A stretch of 64,000 nucleotides of DNA from Actinomycetota bacterium. Lineage in GTDB: Bacteria > Actinomycetota > Actinomycetes > Nanopelagicales > Nanopelagicaceae. The position numbers and the translations under genes are program-made. The notes under the pieces are model-generated. The model worked only from the letters and a program-made list of their open reading frames with translations. It made no database searches and was not told where the DNA came from. Where the stretch lies: positions 1-64,000 of the forward strand of contig BGON01000001.1 of NCBI GenBank assembly GCA_003569265.1. Direction: 5' to 3'. Below, one piece after another: positions 24,737 through 33,527 of this stretch (position 1 is the stretch's first letter; every line of letters begins with the position of its first letter).

Positions 24737-26581
24737 ATGAAGTTCACACGTAGCGCAAAGTTTGCGCTCGCAGCTGCAGCATCAGCGGCGTTGGCAGTTT
24801 CACTGCTTACACCAGCACAAGCTGCAACTCGTTCAACAGTTATCTTGCATGAAACTAACCCAATCACAGGTTTGAACTGCAGCCTCTCAGCTACAAACTC
24901 AACAACGTGTTCTGCAGTTGGTTACATACAAGGTGCTGGCTTTAACTATTACAACAACAAGAAAGAACTTGTTAAGAACACAGTTTTTGGTTCATACAAG
25001 ATCGTAAAGAACACAGCAACAGATTTCCGCACATCATGGACTGTTAATCCAGGCCGTGTGTGGTCAGATGGAACTCCAATTACTGGAGAAGATCTTCTTC
25101 TCTCACACGTCTTGAGTAGCGATGCTTATTCAAAGGCTGCAGGTTTGGGAGATCCAAAAGACAAGAAGGTTCCTCCTGCATTTAATGGCCTTGGATACTC
25201 AGGTGTCTATGCCGAGAACATCGTTGGAGAGCCAGTTCTCTCTGCAGACAAGATGACCGTCACTCTTCAGTTCAAGAAGAAGATTGCTAACTGGGATCTT
25301 TATGGTCCAGGACCATCACCAGTACACACACTTGTTTTGATGGCTGAAGGAGCGACCAAGCTTGGAACTGTTGCTGAAAACGTTGCAGCTCGTGATCGCT
25401 TTGTTAAGGCTTTCACAAGCAAGGACACAGCCCTACTTACAAAGATGGGTAAAGTCTGGACAAATGATTACACAATCACAACTGTTGACTCAAAGACAAA
25501 CCCATTGCTTCTAGTAGGTAACGGTGGATTCATCCTTGAGAGCGCAGTTGCAAAGACATCTGTAACACTTGTTAAGAACCCTAAGTACAACTCAGGCCCA
25601 GCCATGAGCGGAACAATCGATAAGGTTATTTTCAAGTTCATCGGTGATGGAACAGCTGCCGCACAGGCACTTGCAAACGGAGAGCTTGATGTTTACTCAG
25701 GTCAGGCAACTGCTGACGGTGTAGCAAAGCTCAAGGCAATCCAAAACGTTAACGTTGTTGGCGTGAACAATGTTGCTTATGAGCACTGGGATCTGCACTA
25801 TGACACTGTCCCTGATGAGGCACCTTACACAGGTCTGTTCTCAGTAAAGGATGGCGCTAAGTCATTAGCACTTCGCAAGGCATTCTTACTAGCTCTGCCT
25901 CGTAATGAAATCATGGAGAAGTTAATTGCACCAATTAATGGTGTCGCAACTCCAATTCAGTCAACTTGGATTTCTCCAGGTTCTGCTGCATATGACAAGC
26001 TCATTGCTGCAAACGGTTCTGCTTTCTACTCACGTGGAACTCAAGAAACTCGTAACGCAAGTGCACTTGCATTGGTACAGAAGTACTATCCAAATGTATT
26101 GAAGAGCCCACTAAAGGTTCGCGTACTTGTTCCAGGTAACAACCCACGTCGTGCTTCTGAATTTGCTCTTGCAAAGGCAAACATGGCAAAGGTTGGCTTT
26201 GATCTAGTTGGTGACGTTCGTACTGACTGGCCATCAAAGCTTGGTAACTCAGATTACGATGCTTACTTCTTCGCATGGGTTGCATCATCTGTAACTCAGC
26301 GTCAATCAGCTGAAGTTTTTGATACTAATGGTGGAAACAACATCCTTGGTTACAGCAACCCAGCAGTCGATGGAATCATTTCAACATTGGATGCTCCATT
26401 GTCAGAAACACTTCTAATCGCTAAGTACATTCAGATTGAGCGTCTCACAAATGCTGACGCAATCACAATTGGTGTGTTCATTCACCCAGGTGTTGTTGCT
26501 GTTAACAAGGACCTCAAGAATGTAAAGCCAGCTCCGCTATCACCACAGATGGTCTGGAACTACTGGGAGTGGACATACTAA
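24737..26581 (+). CDS. Peptide/nickel-type ABC transporter substrate-binding protein (SBP family 5)
   Basis: The start is fixed by GAGGAGG just upstream and the Sec signal peptide (MKFTRSAKFALAAAASAALA, cleavage after AQA near residue 29). An upstream in-frame ATG at 24683 would spoil the signal. The mature ~585-residue protein has the family-5 pattern: WTVNPGRVWSDGTPITGEDL near the N-terminus and a C-terminal lobe with ALRKAFLLALPRNEIMEKL. It binds oligopeptides or similar solutes outside the membrane for the downstream permeases. No lipobox Cys is present, as with the PotD-like protein. A strong hairpin follows the stop codon. Confidence 0.92.
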   Translation: MKFTRSAKFALAAAASAALAVSLLTPAQAATRSTVILHETNPITGLNCSLSATNSTTCSAVGYIQGAGFNYYNNKKELVKNTVFGSYKIVKNTATDFRTSWTVNPGRVWSDGTPITGEDLLLSHVLSSDAYSKAAGLGDPKDKKVPPAFNGLGYSGVYAENIVGEPVLSADKMTVTLQFKKKIANWDLYGPGPSPVHTLVLMAEGATKLGTVAENVAARDRFVKAFTSKDTALLTKMGKVWTNDYTITTVDSKTNPLLLVGNGGFILESAVAKTSVTLVKNPKYNSGPAMSGTIDKVIFKFIGDGTAAAQALANGELDVYSGQATADGVAKLKAIQNVNVVGVNNVAYEHWDLHYDTVPDEAPYTGLFSVKDGAKSLALRKAFLLALPRNEIMEKLIAPINGVATPIQSTWISPGSAAYDKLIAANGSAFYSRGTQETRNASALALVQKYYPNVLKSPLKVRVLVPGNNPRRASEFALAKANMAKVGFDLVGDVRTDWPSKLGNSDYDAYFFAWVASSVTQRQSAEVFDTNGGNNILGYSNPAVDGIISTLDAPLSETLLIAKYIQIERLTNADAITIGVFIHPGVVAVNKDLKNVKPAPLSPQMVWNYWEWTY

Positions 26582-26624
26582 GGATTAATCTCCTTAGTTA
26601 GCTTTACCTAGGCAGTCCTTTGGG

Positions 26625-26654
26625 CGCCCGGAGATCACTCTCCGGGCGTCCTTT
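26625..26654 (+). terminator. Strong hairpin between binding-protein and permease genes
   Basis: CGCCCGGAGA (26625-26634) and TCTCCGGGCG (26639-26648) form a perfect 10-bp stem with a TCAC loop, followed by TCCTTT. It probably stops or attenuates transcription, keeping the binding protein more abundant than the permeases. Confidence 0.75.
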
Positions 26655-26713
26655 GGCTGTATAGTCAGGCAATAATTTGTACGTTTGTTCATTGTGAGGG
26701 GAATACTCCAACT

Positions 26714-28258
26714 ATGGTGGCCTTTGTTCTTAGACGACTCGGCGTCCTCGGCGTCATCCTCTTCGGATCAAGTTTTATCCTCTATAACGTTGCCGCTATT
26801 TCAGGTGACCCAACGGCCGATCTGCGTCTGAGTACAGATCCCAACCGTGATTTTCTTATCGCTTCGTTGACCCGTGAACTTCAGCTAGATGTCCCACCTC
26901 CGATCCGTTATTTCTTATGGCTCAAAGGAGTATTTGGAATATTCGTTGGAAAACCAAATTTTGGTATGGGTCGCGATGGATCAGCAGTTGTTGACTCTCT
27001 AGCTCTAGCAATTCCCGTGACACTTCGATTGGTATTTGCAGCAACTTTATTTGCAGCCATCCTTGGAATCATGATCGGAATTGTTACCGCCCTTCGCCAG
27101 TACAGCCGCTTTGACTACTCAATGACATTTGTAGCTTTTCTTCTTTTCTCTCTTCCAGTTTTTTGGGTTGCAGTTCTCTTGAAGGAGTACCTAGCAATCT
27201 CATTTAATAACTTCTTACGAGAACCTCAGATTCCATTGGGTTGGATTATCGGAATCGGACTAGTGAGTGGGCTCTTTTGGGCTTCGGTTATTGGTGGATC
27301 CCGTAAAACGTATTGGGTTGCTTACGCTTGCGCCTTTGCGATCTCAAGCAGCCTTGTAGCAATTCTTGGGGCAACAGGTTGGCTTCTTAATCCATCTCTT
27401 GGCCCAATAGTAATTTTGGCACTTTCAATTGGAATCGCATTTGGTGTTACGCAGCTTTCAGTGGGACTTATTAATAAGGCTGCTCTGCGTGCTTCATTAA
27501 CTATGGCCGGACTTTCTGTGGTTGCTTTTTATCCAGTTAATTGGGTCTTTGATAACTATCCAGGTGCACTCAGCATCTTCCTTATGGCATGCGTTTTAAT
27601 CACCACTGCCGTCTTTGTTGGTCTTGCATTTTCTAAGATTGATCGAGCTCCAATTGTGCGAACCGCGATTATCACTTCAGTTCTTTCGGCTAGTTTGGTA
27701 CTACTTGATAAGTTCATGCAGACCTGGAAGCCATATATGGAGACAGATGCAATTAACTATCGCCCTGTTCCAACCGTTGGTCAGCGAAATGATATTTTAG
27801 AGAGTAAAGATTTTTGGATTTCAAGTTTAGATGTGGCCACACACCTAATTTTGCCAACCCTTGCATTAACTCTTATCGGCTTTGCTGGATACATCAGATT
27901 TGCACGTGGAACACTGCTTGAAGTTCTCAACCAGGATTACATTCGCACCGCCCGTGCAAAGGGGCTTTCAGAGCGAACAGTGATTATGCGCCATGCATTC
28001 CGTAACACAATGATTCCTATGGCAACGATCTTGGTGGCCGACTTTGCCGGTGTGATCGGTGGAGCTTTCATTACCGAGAGCGTGTTTGCTTGGTCTGGAA
28101 TGGGAACGTTGGCCCTTCAAGGAATTCGCGGTCAAGATCTCAACCTGCTGATGGGTGTTTTCTTTATTACGGCAACTCTTGCAGTTCTATCTAACTTCGT
28201 TGCAGATTTGTTGTATTCAGCCTTAGATCCACGCATTCGAGTAGGAAGTGGTGCGTAA
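26714..28258 (+). CDS. Oligopeptide-type ABC permease (DppB-like) with extra membrane block
   Basis: A 514-residue permease, against ~310-340 for typical DppB/OppB. The N-terminus (FVLRRLGVLGVILFGSSFILY), the TM2-TM3 region and the C-terminal half (HLILPTLALTLIGFAGYIRFARGTLLEVL, EAA loop DYIRTARAKGLSERTVI, near residue 408-425) are canonical. Between the third and fourth canonical helices, about residues 172-335, lies an insertion with five or six further hydrophobic segments. The frame is open throughout, so this is not an artefact of fusion by error. It pairs with the DppC-like gene, whose ATG overlaps this stop (TAATG). Confidence 0.88.
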   Translation: MVAFVLRRLGVLGVILFGSSFILYNVAAISGDPTADLRLSTDPNRDFLIASLTRELQLDVPPPIRYFLWLKGVFGIFVGKPNFGMGRDGSAVVDSLALAIPVTLRLVFAATLFAAILGIMIGIVTALRQYSRFDYSMTFVAFLLFSLPVFWVAVLLKEYLAISFNNFLREPQIPLGWIIGIGLVSGLFWASVIGGSRKTYWVAYACAFAISSSLVAILGATGWLLNPSLGPIVILALSIGIAFGVTQLSVGLINKAALRASLTMAGLSVVAFYPVNWVFDNYPGALSIFLMACVLITTAVFVGLAFSKIDRAPIVRTAIITSVLSASLVLLDKFMQTWKPYMETDAINYRPVPTVGQRNDILESKDFWISSLDVATHLILPTLALTLIGFAGYIRFARGTLLEVLNQDYIRTARAKGLSERTVIMRHAFRNTMIPMATILVADFAGVIGGAFITESVFAWSGMGTLALQGIRGQDLNLLMGVFFITATLAVLSNFVADLLYSALDPRIRVGSGA

Positions 28259-29349
28259 TGATGGCGCGTAAATCAAAGGCCAGCGTTGAGTCAACTGAGG
28301 TTCTTTCTGGTGAAAACGCAATTCAAAATAAAGAAATTGAAGGATTAAGCCAGGGACAAATTGTTCGCAAGCGCTTTTTCCGCCACCGCGCAGCAGTTAT
28401 CTCACTATTCACTATTATTGCAATTGTCCTGATGGCATTTACTGCATTGGACTTTAGATTATTTGGCATCTGGCGCATTCCTGGTTGGTGGAAGTGGACT
28501 CCTGAGGATCTGCCAGAGCTTCGCTTTGGTGATTGTCCAAATGACACTGTCGGTTGCCCAACAATTTCACTTCTTCCAAAGTCTTTAGGTGGACAGGGAA
28601 TTGGACTTGGAACACACCCATTTGGTCAAGATGACATCGGACGCGATTTCTTTGCTCTCGTCATGAAGGGCACACAACGTTCGCTCTCGGTAATGTTTAT
28701 TATCGGTGGAATGGCTGCAACTCTTGGAATCATTGTTGGATCGATCTCTGGTTTCTACCGCGGCCGCATCGATGCGATTTTGATGCGCTTTGTGGACTTC
28801 ATGATCACTATCCCAGTAATCATTATCGGCTCTGTTATCGGTTACCGTTATGGAAACCTCGGAGCAACATTCCTAGCTTTCTTACTTGGTCTATTTGCTT
28901 GGACTGGTCTTTCACGCCTTGTGCGCGGAGAGTTTCTTTCCCTGCGTGAGCGAGAGTTTGTCGATGCGGCCCGTGTTGCAGGAGCAACAAATAAGCGCAT
29001 TATCTTTAAGCACATTCTGCCTAACGCAATTGGCGTCATTATCGTTTCGGTGACGCTCTTGCTATCAGGTGCAATTTTGCTTGAAACTGCGCTGAGTTAT
29101 ATTGGCTTTGGTGTGGTTCCACCCGATGTTTCATTGGGACTTCTCATTAGCCAGTATCAGGACTCTTTCACAACGCGTCCATGGCTGTTCTGGTATCCAG
29201 GCTTGTTCATTATCTCTATCGCCTTGAGTATTAACTTTATTGGTGATGGTCTGCGTGATGCTTTTGATCCACGCCAGCGCCGTCGTATCTCGAAAAAAGA
29301 GCGCCAGGATTCAGCAACGGCTAGAAAGTTGGCACAAGCCGATGATTAA
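28258..29349 (+). CDS. Oligopeptide-type ABC permease, DppC-like
   Basis: A 363-residue permease. A ~45-residue cytoplasmic N-terminus is followed by the OppC_N helix (AVISLFTIIAIVLMAFTAL), a long periplasmic-type loop with HPFGQDDIGRDFFALVMKG, and the permease core with EAA loop (FVDAARVAGATNKRIIFKHILPN). Translation is coupled to the DppB-like gene by the TAATG overlap. The operon is then interrupted 4 bp downstream by an opposite-strand gene before the ATPase. Confidence 0.92.
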   Translation: MMARKSKASVESTEVLSGENAIQNKEIEGLSQGQIVRKRFFRHRAAVISLFTIIAIVLMAFTALDFRLFGIWRIPGWWKWTPEDLPELRFGDCPNDTVGCPTISLLPKSLGGQGIGLGTHPFGQDDIGRDFFALVMKGTQRSLSVMFIIGGMAATLGIIVGSISGFYRGRIDAILMRFVDFMITIPVIIIGSVIGYRYGNLGATFLAFLLGLFAWTGLSRLVRGEFLSLREREFVDAARVAGATNKRIIFKHILPNAIGVIIVSVTLLLSGAILLETALSYIGFGVVPPDVSLGLLISQYQDSFTTRPWLFWYPGLFIISIALSINFIGDGLRDAFDPRQRRRISKKERQDSATARKLAQADD

Positions 29350-29353
29350 TTCC

Positions 29354-29917
29354 CTAGATAACTGCGGCAGCGATACCGATACAAACCAGAGCCGCAAAGA
29401 TATAAAGACTGGTGTTATCGTTAATGATTTCAAACTCACTAGCGCTAACTCCAGTGAAGTTCTTTCTTCGAATGTTGGCCATGTAAGCACAGACACCCGA
29501 GTCACTTTGAAGCGAGTCACCCACACGTCTAGGAATATCGGCTCCGGGAAGAAGGTCAGTCTTGTTCATTCTTCTACTGTGTCGACCACTCGGCGCTGGA
29601 GCAGCCCAGGCGTAGTAAGTTCGATCATTAATCTGGATGGACATGCTGTATCTGGTCTCGATCTCTTCAACCAGATCCCACGTAGCGGTGATCTCTTTGG
29701 TTGGGTTAACAATCTTGATACCTTCATCAAAGAGCAGAACGTAGGGCTTAAGGAAGAGCAGATAAGCGCCAAATGCACCTGCGCCACAGATACCAATAGT
29801 CATCAGGATATCTCCGCCGTAGAAGAGGCTTTGAAGAATAAATCCAACAAAGAAAGCGATCAGAACCCATCCACTAGCAATGGCGCTGCCGGGCCGAAAC
29901 TTCTCACTCTTTGTCAT
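29354..29917 (-). CDS. Membrane protein with PH-like domain, unknown function
   Basis: A 187-residue protein with two N-terminal hydrophobic segments (VLIAFFVGFILQSLFYGG and MTIGICGAGAFGAYLLFL). A PH-like beta region follows (VLLFDEGIKIVNPTKEITATWDLVEEIETR and IQINDRTYYAWAAP), with one C-terminal hydrophobic segment (SLYIFAALVCIGIAAAVI). Actinobacterial membrane-anchored bPH proteins look like this. It fits exactly between the opp permease and ATPase genes on the opposite strand, so its transcript is antisense to any read-through. The reading frame on the other strand lacks such order and is rejected. Confidence 0.7.
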   Translation of the reverse strand: MTKSEKFRPGSAIASGWVLIAFFVGFILQSLFYGGDILMTIGICGAGAFGAYLLFLKPYVLLFDEGIKIVNPTKEITATWDLVEEIETRYSMSIQINDRTYYAWAAPAPSGRHSRRMNKTDLLPGADIPRRVGDSLQSDSGVCAYMANIRRKNFTGVSASEFEIINDNTSLYIFAALVCIGIAAAVI

Positions 29918-29949
29918 TGTGCAAGTTTCTCACAGATGGGGTCAACCAA

Positions 29950-31599
29950 ATGAGTAAGCCAGTCTTAGAGATCAAGGATTTTAATGTTGATTTCTGGGTA
30001 GATGGAGTGTGGTATCCAGCTGTTATTGGTATGAATCTCTCACTTGAGCCAGGAAAAGTAACTGCAATTGTGGGTGAATCTGGTTCTGGTAAATCAACTA
30101 CTGCCCTTGGTTTGATGTCACTTCTGGCTTCAAATGCCCGTATGTCTGGATCTGTAAAAGTTAAAGATCAAGAGATGCTCAACGCTAAAGCAGTGACTCT
30201 TCGCAGATTTCGCGGAAAAGAAGTTGCATATATTTTCCAAGAGCCAATGACTGCTCTTAACCCTATCTACACAATCGGTTTCCAGATTATGGAAACTCTT
30301 CGTAACCACTTTGATATGGGTCCAAAAGAGGCACATGCTCGCGCCGTTGAATTAATCACCATGGTTGATATTCCAGATCCAGAGAGATCAATCGATAAGT
30401 ACCCTCACCAACTCTCAGGTGGACAGCGCCAGCGCGCCATGATCGCTCAAGCACTTGCCTGCGACCCAGGACTTCTAGTTGCAGATGAACCAACCACAGC
30501 TCTAGATGTGACAGTTCAAGCTGAAATCCTTGATTTAATGCGTGGACTTAAAGACAAGCTCAACTCTGCCATTCTTCTGATCACTCACGACATGGGTGTT
30601 GTTGCAGATATGGCCGATCACATCCTTGTTATGAAAGATGGAATTACAGTTGAATCAGGAACAGCTGATCAGATTTTTAATAAGCCAACTCATCCCTATA
30701 CCCAGCAACTACTTGGAGCAGTTCCAAAGCTTGGATCTTCCAAAAAGCGCGAGCTTCCTTATAAGGAGAGTGCAAAGCCAGCACCGGTTTTGAAGTTGGA
30801 AAATGTCACTATTGAATATCCCAAGCGTGGGCGCATCCCAGCTTTTGTGGCCGTTAAGAACTTTAGCCTTGAGATCTACCCAGGTGAGATTGTCGGCCTG
30901 GTGGGTGAATCAGGTTCAGGAAAAACTACAGTGGGCCGCGCATCCATTGGTCTGCTTCCTATCAAGGAAGGCTCACTTGAGATTGTTGGCAAAGATATTA
31001 GCCATGCCACACAAAAAGAGCTTTTCACAATTCGCCGCCATACTGGAATCGTTTTCCAAGATCCTGCCTCATCCCTTAACCCACGCTTGCCAATCGGTGA
31101 ATCAATCGGTGAGCCTTTGTTCTTGGCAGGTCTTGCCAAGGGTGCTGAATTGGCACACAAAATTGAAGATCTACTTGATCAAGTAGAACTTCCACGCAGT
31201 TACCGAAACCGCTACCCACATGAGCTCTCTGGTGGTCAACGCCAGCGCGTGGGTATCGCACGTGCTCTAGCCCTAACTCCTGATCTACTTATTGCAGATG
31301 AGCCAACATCTGCCCTGGATGTTTCTGTGCAAGCAAGATTCCTTGACCTGCTGCAGGAACTGCAAGGCAAGTTGCACTTTGCCTGCCTGTTCATCAGCCA
31401 TGACTTAGCTGTCGTTGACATCTTGGCTCACCGCATTGCTGTTATGCAAGATGGATTGCTTGTTGAAGTAGGCGATCGTGATCAGATTTTGAAGCACCCT
31501 AAAAGTGATTACACCCGCCGCTTAATTTCAGCTGTGCCTGTTCCTGATCCTGCAGAACAACGCATCCGTCGTGAGGCCCGACTAGCTGCAAAGAAGTAG
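29950..31599 (+). CDS. Oligopeptide ABC transporter ATPase, OppD-OppF fusion
   Basis: A 549-residue protein with two complete ATPase halves. The first: Walker A GESGSGKSTTA, signature LSGGQRQRAMIAQAL, Walker B LLVADEPTTALD. The second: GESGSGKTTVG, LSGGQRQRVGIARAL, LLIADEPTSALD. Each half ends in the oligo-HPY zone (PTHPYTQQLLGAVPKL and KSDYTRRLISAVP). It energises the DppBC-like permeases. The start at MSKPVLEIKDFN is chosen over an upstream in-frame ATG at 29911. It is separated from the permeases by the opposite-strand PH-like gene, so it may need its own promoter. Confidence 0.93.
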   Translation: MSKPVLEIKDFNVDFWVDGVWYPAVIGMNLSLEPGKVTAIVGESGSGKSTTALGLMSLLASNARMSGSVKVKDQEMLNAKAVTLRRFRGKEVAYIFQEPMTALNPIYTIGFQIMETLRNHFDMGPKEAHARAVELITMVDIPDPERSIDKYPHQLSGGQRQRAMIAQALACDPGLLVADEPTTALDVTVQAEILDLMRGLKDKLNSAILLITHDMGVVADMADHILVMKDGITVESGTADQIFNKPTHPYTQQLLGAVPKLGSSKKRELPYKESAKPAPVLKLENVTIEYPKRGRIPAFVAVKNFSLEIYPGEIVGLVGESGSGKTTVGRASIGLLPIKEGSLEIVGKDISHATQKELFTIRRHTGIVFQDPASSLNPRLPIGESIGEPLFLAGLAKGAELAHKIEDLLDQVELPRSYRNRYPHELSGGQRQRVGIARALALTPDLLIADEPTSALDVSVQARFLDLLQELQGKLHFACLFISHDLAVVDILAHRIAVMQDGLLVEVGDRDQILKHPKSDYTRRLISAVPVPDPAEQRIRREARLAAKK

Positions 31600-31605
31600 A
31601 TCCGC

Positions 31606-32217
31606 ATGGATCTAGAACTACTAGTTTATTCACTCGACCTTGTCTCTACCTTTGCATTTGCATTAGTAGGCGCTCGCGTTGCAGCCAATAAAGGCCTTGA
31701 TTACGGCGGGATACTTCTGATTGCGGCCATTGCATCCATCTCTGGTGGAACGCTGCGCAATATCTTTATGGGACAGCGCCCACCCTGGATTCAATACCCG
31801 TGGTTATTTCTACCCATCATTGCCGCGGTTGTAATAACAATTGCAATTGGTAAGAAACAAGAAGTGGGGCGCTTTGCACTCTCGCTAGACACCTTAGGTC
31901 TTGCCGTGGCAACAGTCTCTAGTGCCCAGTTTGCACTCACCAATGACGCACCTGTTGTGGCAGCCCTTGTCTTAGCCATTGTTGGCGCTGTCTCTGGTGG
32001 ATTGTTTAGAGATATTTTGTGCCAAGTCCAGCCAGTTCTTCTTCACCGCGAAACTGTGGGCACGAGCGCTTTTGCTGGGGCTATTTGCTATATCGCCATG
32101 ACTTCCTTTGGTATCAATGAAGGCGTTACTGCCTTGGTTTCAGGCCTTGCTGTTGTGGCAGTACGCGAGATTTCAATTAAGTTCAATTGGAACCTGCCTA
32201 AAGTAATTTCTCGCTAG
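31606..32217 (+). CDS. TRIC/UPF0126-family cation channel-like membrane protein
   Basis: A 203-residue protein with about seven hydrophobic segments and the repeated glycine motif of the family (SISGGTLRNIFMGQRPPW in the first half, AVSGGLFRDILCQVQPVLL in the second). Bacterial homologues of TRIC channels form trimers conducting monovalent cations; their role is not settled. It lies 6 bp after the Opp ATPase gene and is probably co-transcribed. It converges on tgt with a 5-bp gap. Confidence 0.85.
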   Translation: MDLELLVYSLDLVSTFAFALVGARVAANKGLDYGGILLIAAIASISGGTLRNIFMGQRPPWIQYPWLFLPIIAAVVITIAIGKKQEVGRFALSLDTLGLAVATVSSAQFALTNDAPVVAALVLAIVGAVSGGLFRDILCQVQPVLLHRETVGTSAFAGAICYIAMTSFGINEGVTALVSGLAVVAVREISIKFNWNLPKVISR

Positions 32218-32222
32218 AGGAG

Positions 32223-33464
32223 TTAGTCGCGGGCCTGGCCACTGCGGTGTGTGTAGCGGCCTAAGAAATCAGCTTTCATCTCGGTGAAATTGCCATCCAA
32301 TAAGGCTTGTCGCATCTGATCAACCAAGCGCACGATAAAGCGCTCGTTATGGATAGTTGCAAGGGTTGAAGCGATGATTTCTTTGCCGCGGAATACATGG
32401 TGCATATAAGCCCGTGTGTAGTGCGTACACGTGTAACAGTCACATTCATCGTCAATGGCCGTGAAATCGCGTTTAAAGGCGCTATTAGATAGGTTAAAAC
32501 GCCCTTCCATCGTATACACAGCACTTGTTCGTGCAATTCTTGAGGCTAAGACGCAATCAAATGTATCAATGCCGTTTTCTACCCCCACAAAGAGATCTTC
32601 AGGGGCGCCAATACCCAATAAGTGCTTGGGTTTGTTTTCTGGCAGCACCTGATTGACCCAAGAAACGATTGTTCCCAGTGAATCTTTATCTAGCGCCCCG
32701 CCAATACCAAAGCCATCAAAGGACTGTCCGGATGATTCAAGGCCTCCCAAATCTCCAGCGGCTTTCTTTCGCAAGTCTTCATATTGAGCCCCTTGGATTA
32801 CCCCGAAAAGGGCCTGATAGGCCTTGGTGGATCGCTCGTCCGTTAATCGCTTATGTTCATCTAAACAGCGCACGGCCCAGGCCAGAGTTCTATCCATCGC
32901 TAACTCTTGATAGCCGCGGGTGTTATGCAAAGTGGTGCACTCATCAAAGGCAAAGATGATGTCGGCGCCGATTTCATGTTGAACCTTCATAGAAATCTCT
33001 GGGGTGAAGCGATGCATCGAGCCATCGATATGAGACTTAAAAGTCACGCCCTCATCATCAACATGGGCTAGGCGTTCTTTGTTATCTGCAATCACATCAT
33101 CTCGGCGAAATGTTTGGGCATCCATTGCCAGTACTTTTTTAAATCCCACACCCAGCGAAAGGACTTGAAAGCCGCCCGAGTCAGTAATTGTTGGCCCAGG
33201 CCAGTTCATAAATTGGGCAAGACCCCCGGCCTCATCTAAGACATCAGAGCCGGGTTGTAGATAGAGGTGGTAGGCATTTGCAAGGAGAGCTTGTGCACCC
33301 AAATCTGCCATCGCCTCTGGCAGAACAGATTTAACGGTGGCCTTAGTTCCCACTGGAATAAACGCCGGGGTTTGGATCTGGCCATGGGGAGTGGTGATTG
33401 TTCCAACGCGGGCCATGGAAGCTTCGTGGCTAGATTTAATCTCAAAGGAGAAACCCGTACTCAA
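32223..33464 (-). CDS. tgt: Queuine/preQ1 tRNA-guanine transglycosylase
   Basis: A 413-residue Tgt with catalytic Asp residues in TDSGGFQVLSLG and the later FDCVLASRIARTS, and the C-terminal zinc site C-D-C-Y-T-C with a distant His (TLATIHNERF). The enzyme exchanges G34 of GUN-anticodon tRNAs for a queuosine precursor; the tRNA-Asn (GUU) at 52.2 kb would be a substrate. No queC/D/E/F, queA or queG is in the window, so precursor salvage versus synthesis is open. The start is uncertain: TTG at 33464 follows GGTGAG, and an internal ATG (MARVGTITTPHG) would cut the conserved first strand. Confidence 0.92.
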   Translation of the reverse strand: MSTGFSFEIKSSHEASMARVGTITTPHGQIQTPAFIPVGTKATVKSVLPEAMADLGAQALLANAYHLYLQPGSDVLDEAGGLAQFMNWPGPTITDSGGFQVLSLGVGFKKVLAMDAQTFRRDDVIADNKERLAHVDDEGVTFKSHIDGSMHRFTPEISMKVQHEIGADIIFAFDECTTLHNTRGYQELAMDRTLAWAVRCLDEHKRLTDERSTKAYQALFGVIQGAQYEDLRKKAAGDLGGLESSGQSFDGFGIGGALDKDSLGTIVSWVNQVLPENKPKHLLGIGAPEDLFVGVENGIDTFDCVLASRIARTSAVYTMEGRFNLSNSAFKRDFTAIDDECDCYTCTHYTRAYMHHVFRGKEIIASTLATIHNERFIVRLVDQMRQALLDGNFTEMKADFLGRYTHRSGQARD

Positions 33465-33491
33465 TGGCTCACCTTCCTAAAAATTAAAAGT

Positions 33492-33507
33492 AGTTGAAGC
33501 TTCAACT
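33492..33507. promoter_or_regulatory. Perfect 16-bp palindrome, candidate MarR operator
   Basis: AGTTGAAGCTTCAACT is an exact palindrome of the TTGA-N-TCAA type bound by many MarR dimers. It lies 20 bp before the marR start, overlapping the expected -35 region for TAGACT at 33515-33520, and about 27 bp from the tgt start on the other strand. Autoregulation is likely. Confidence 0.6.
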
Positions 33508-33527
33508 GTTAGCGTAGACTTAAAACT

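Noticed and set aside
29240-29953. Plus-strand open frame of 237 codons between the opp permease and ATPase genes
   Set aside because: The minus strand at 29354-29917 encodes ordered hydrophobic segments and a PH-like domain; the plus frame is low-complexity Ser/Asn-rich and overlaps the permease gene.
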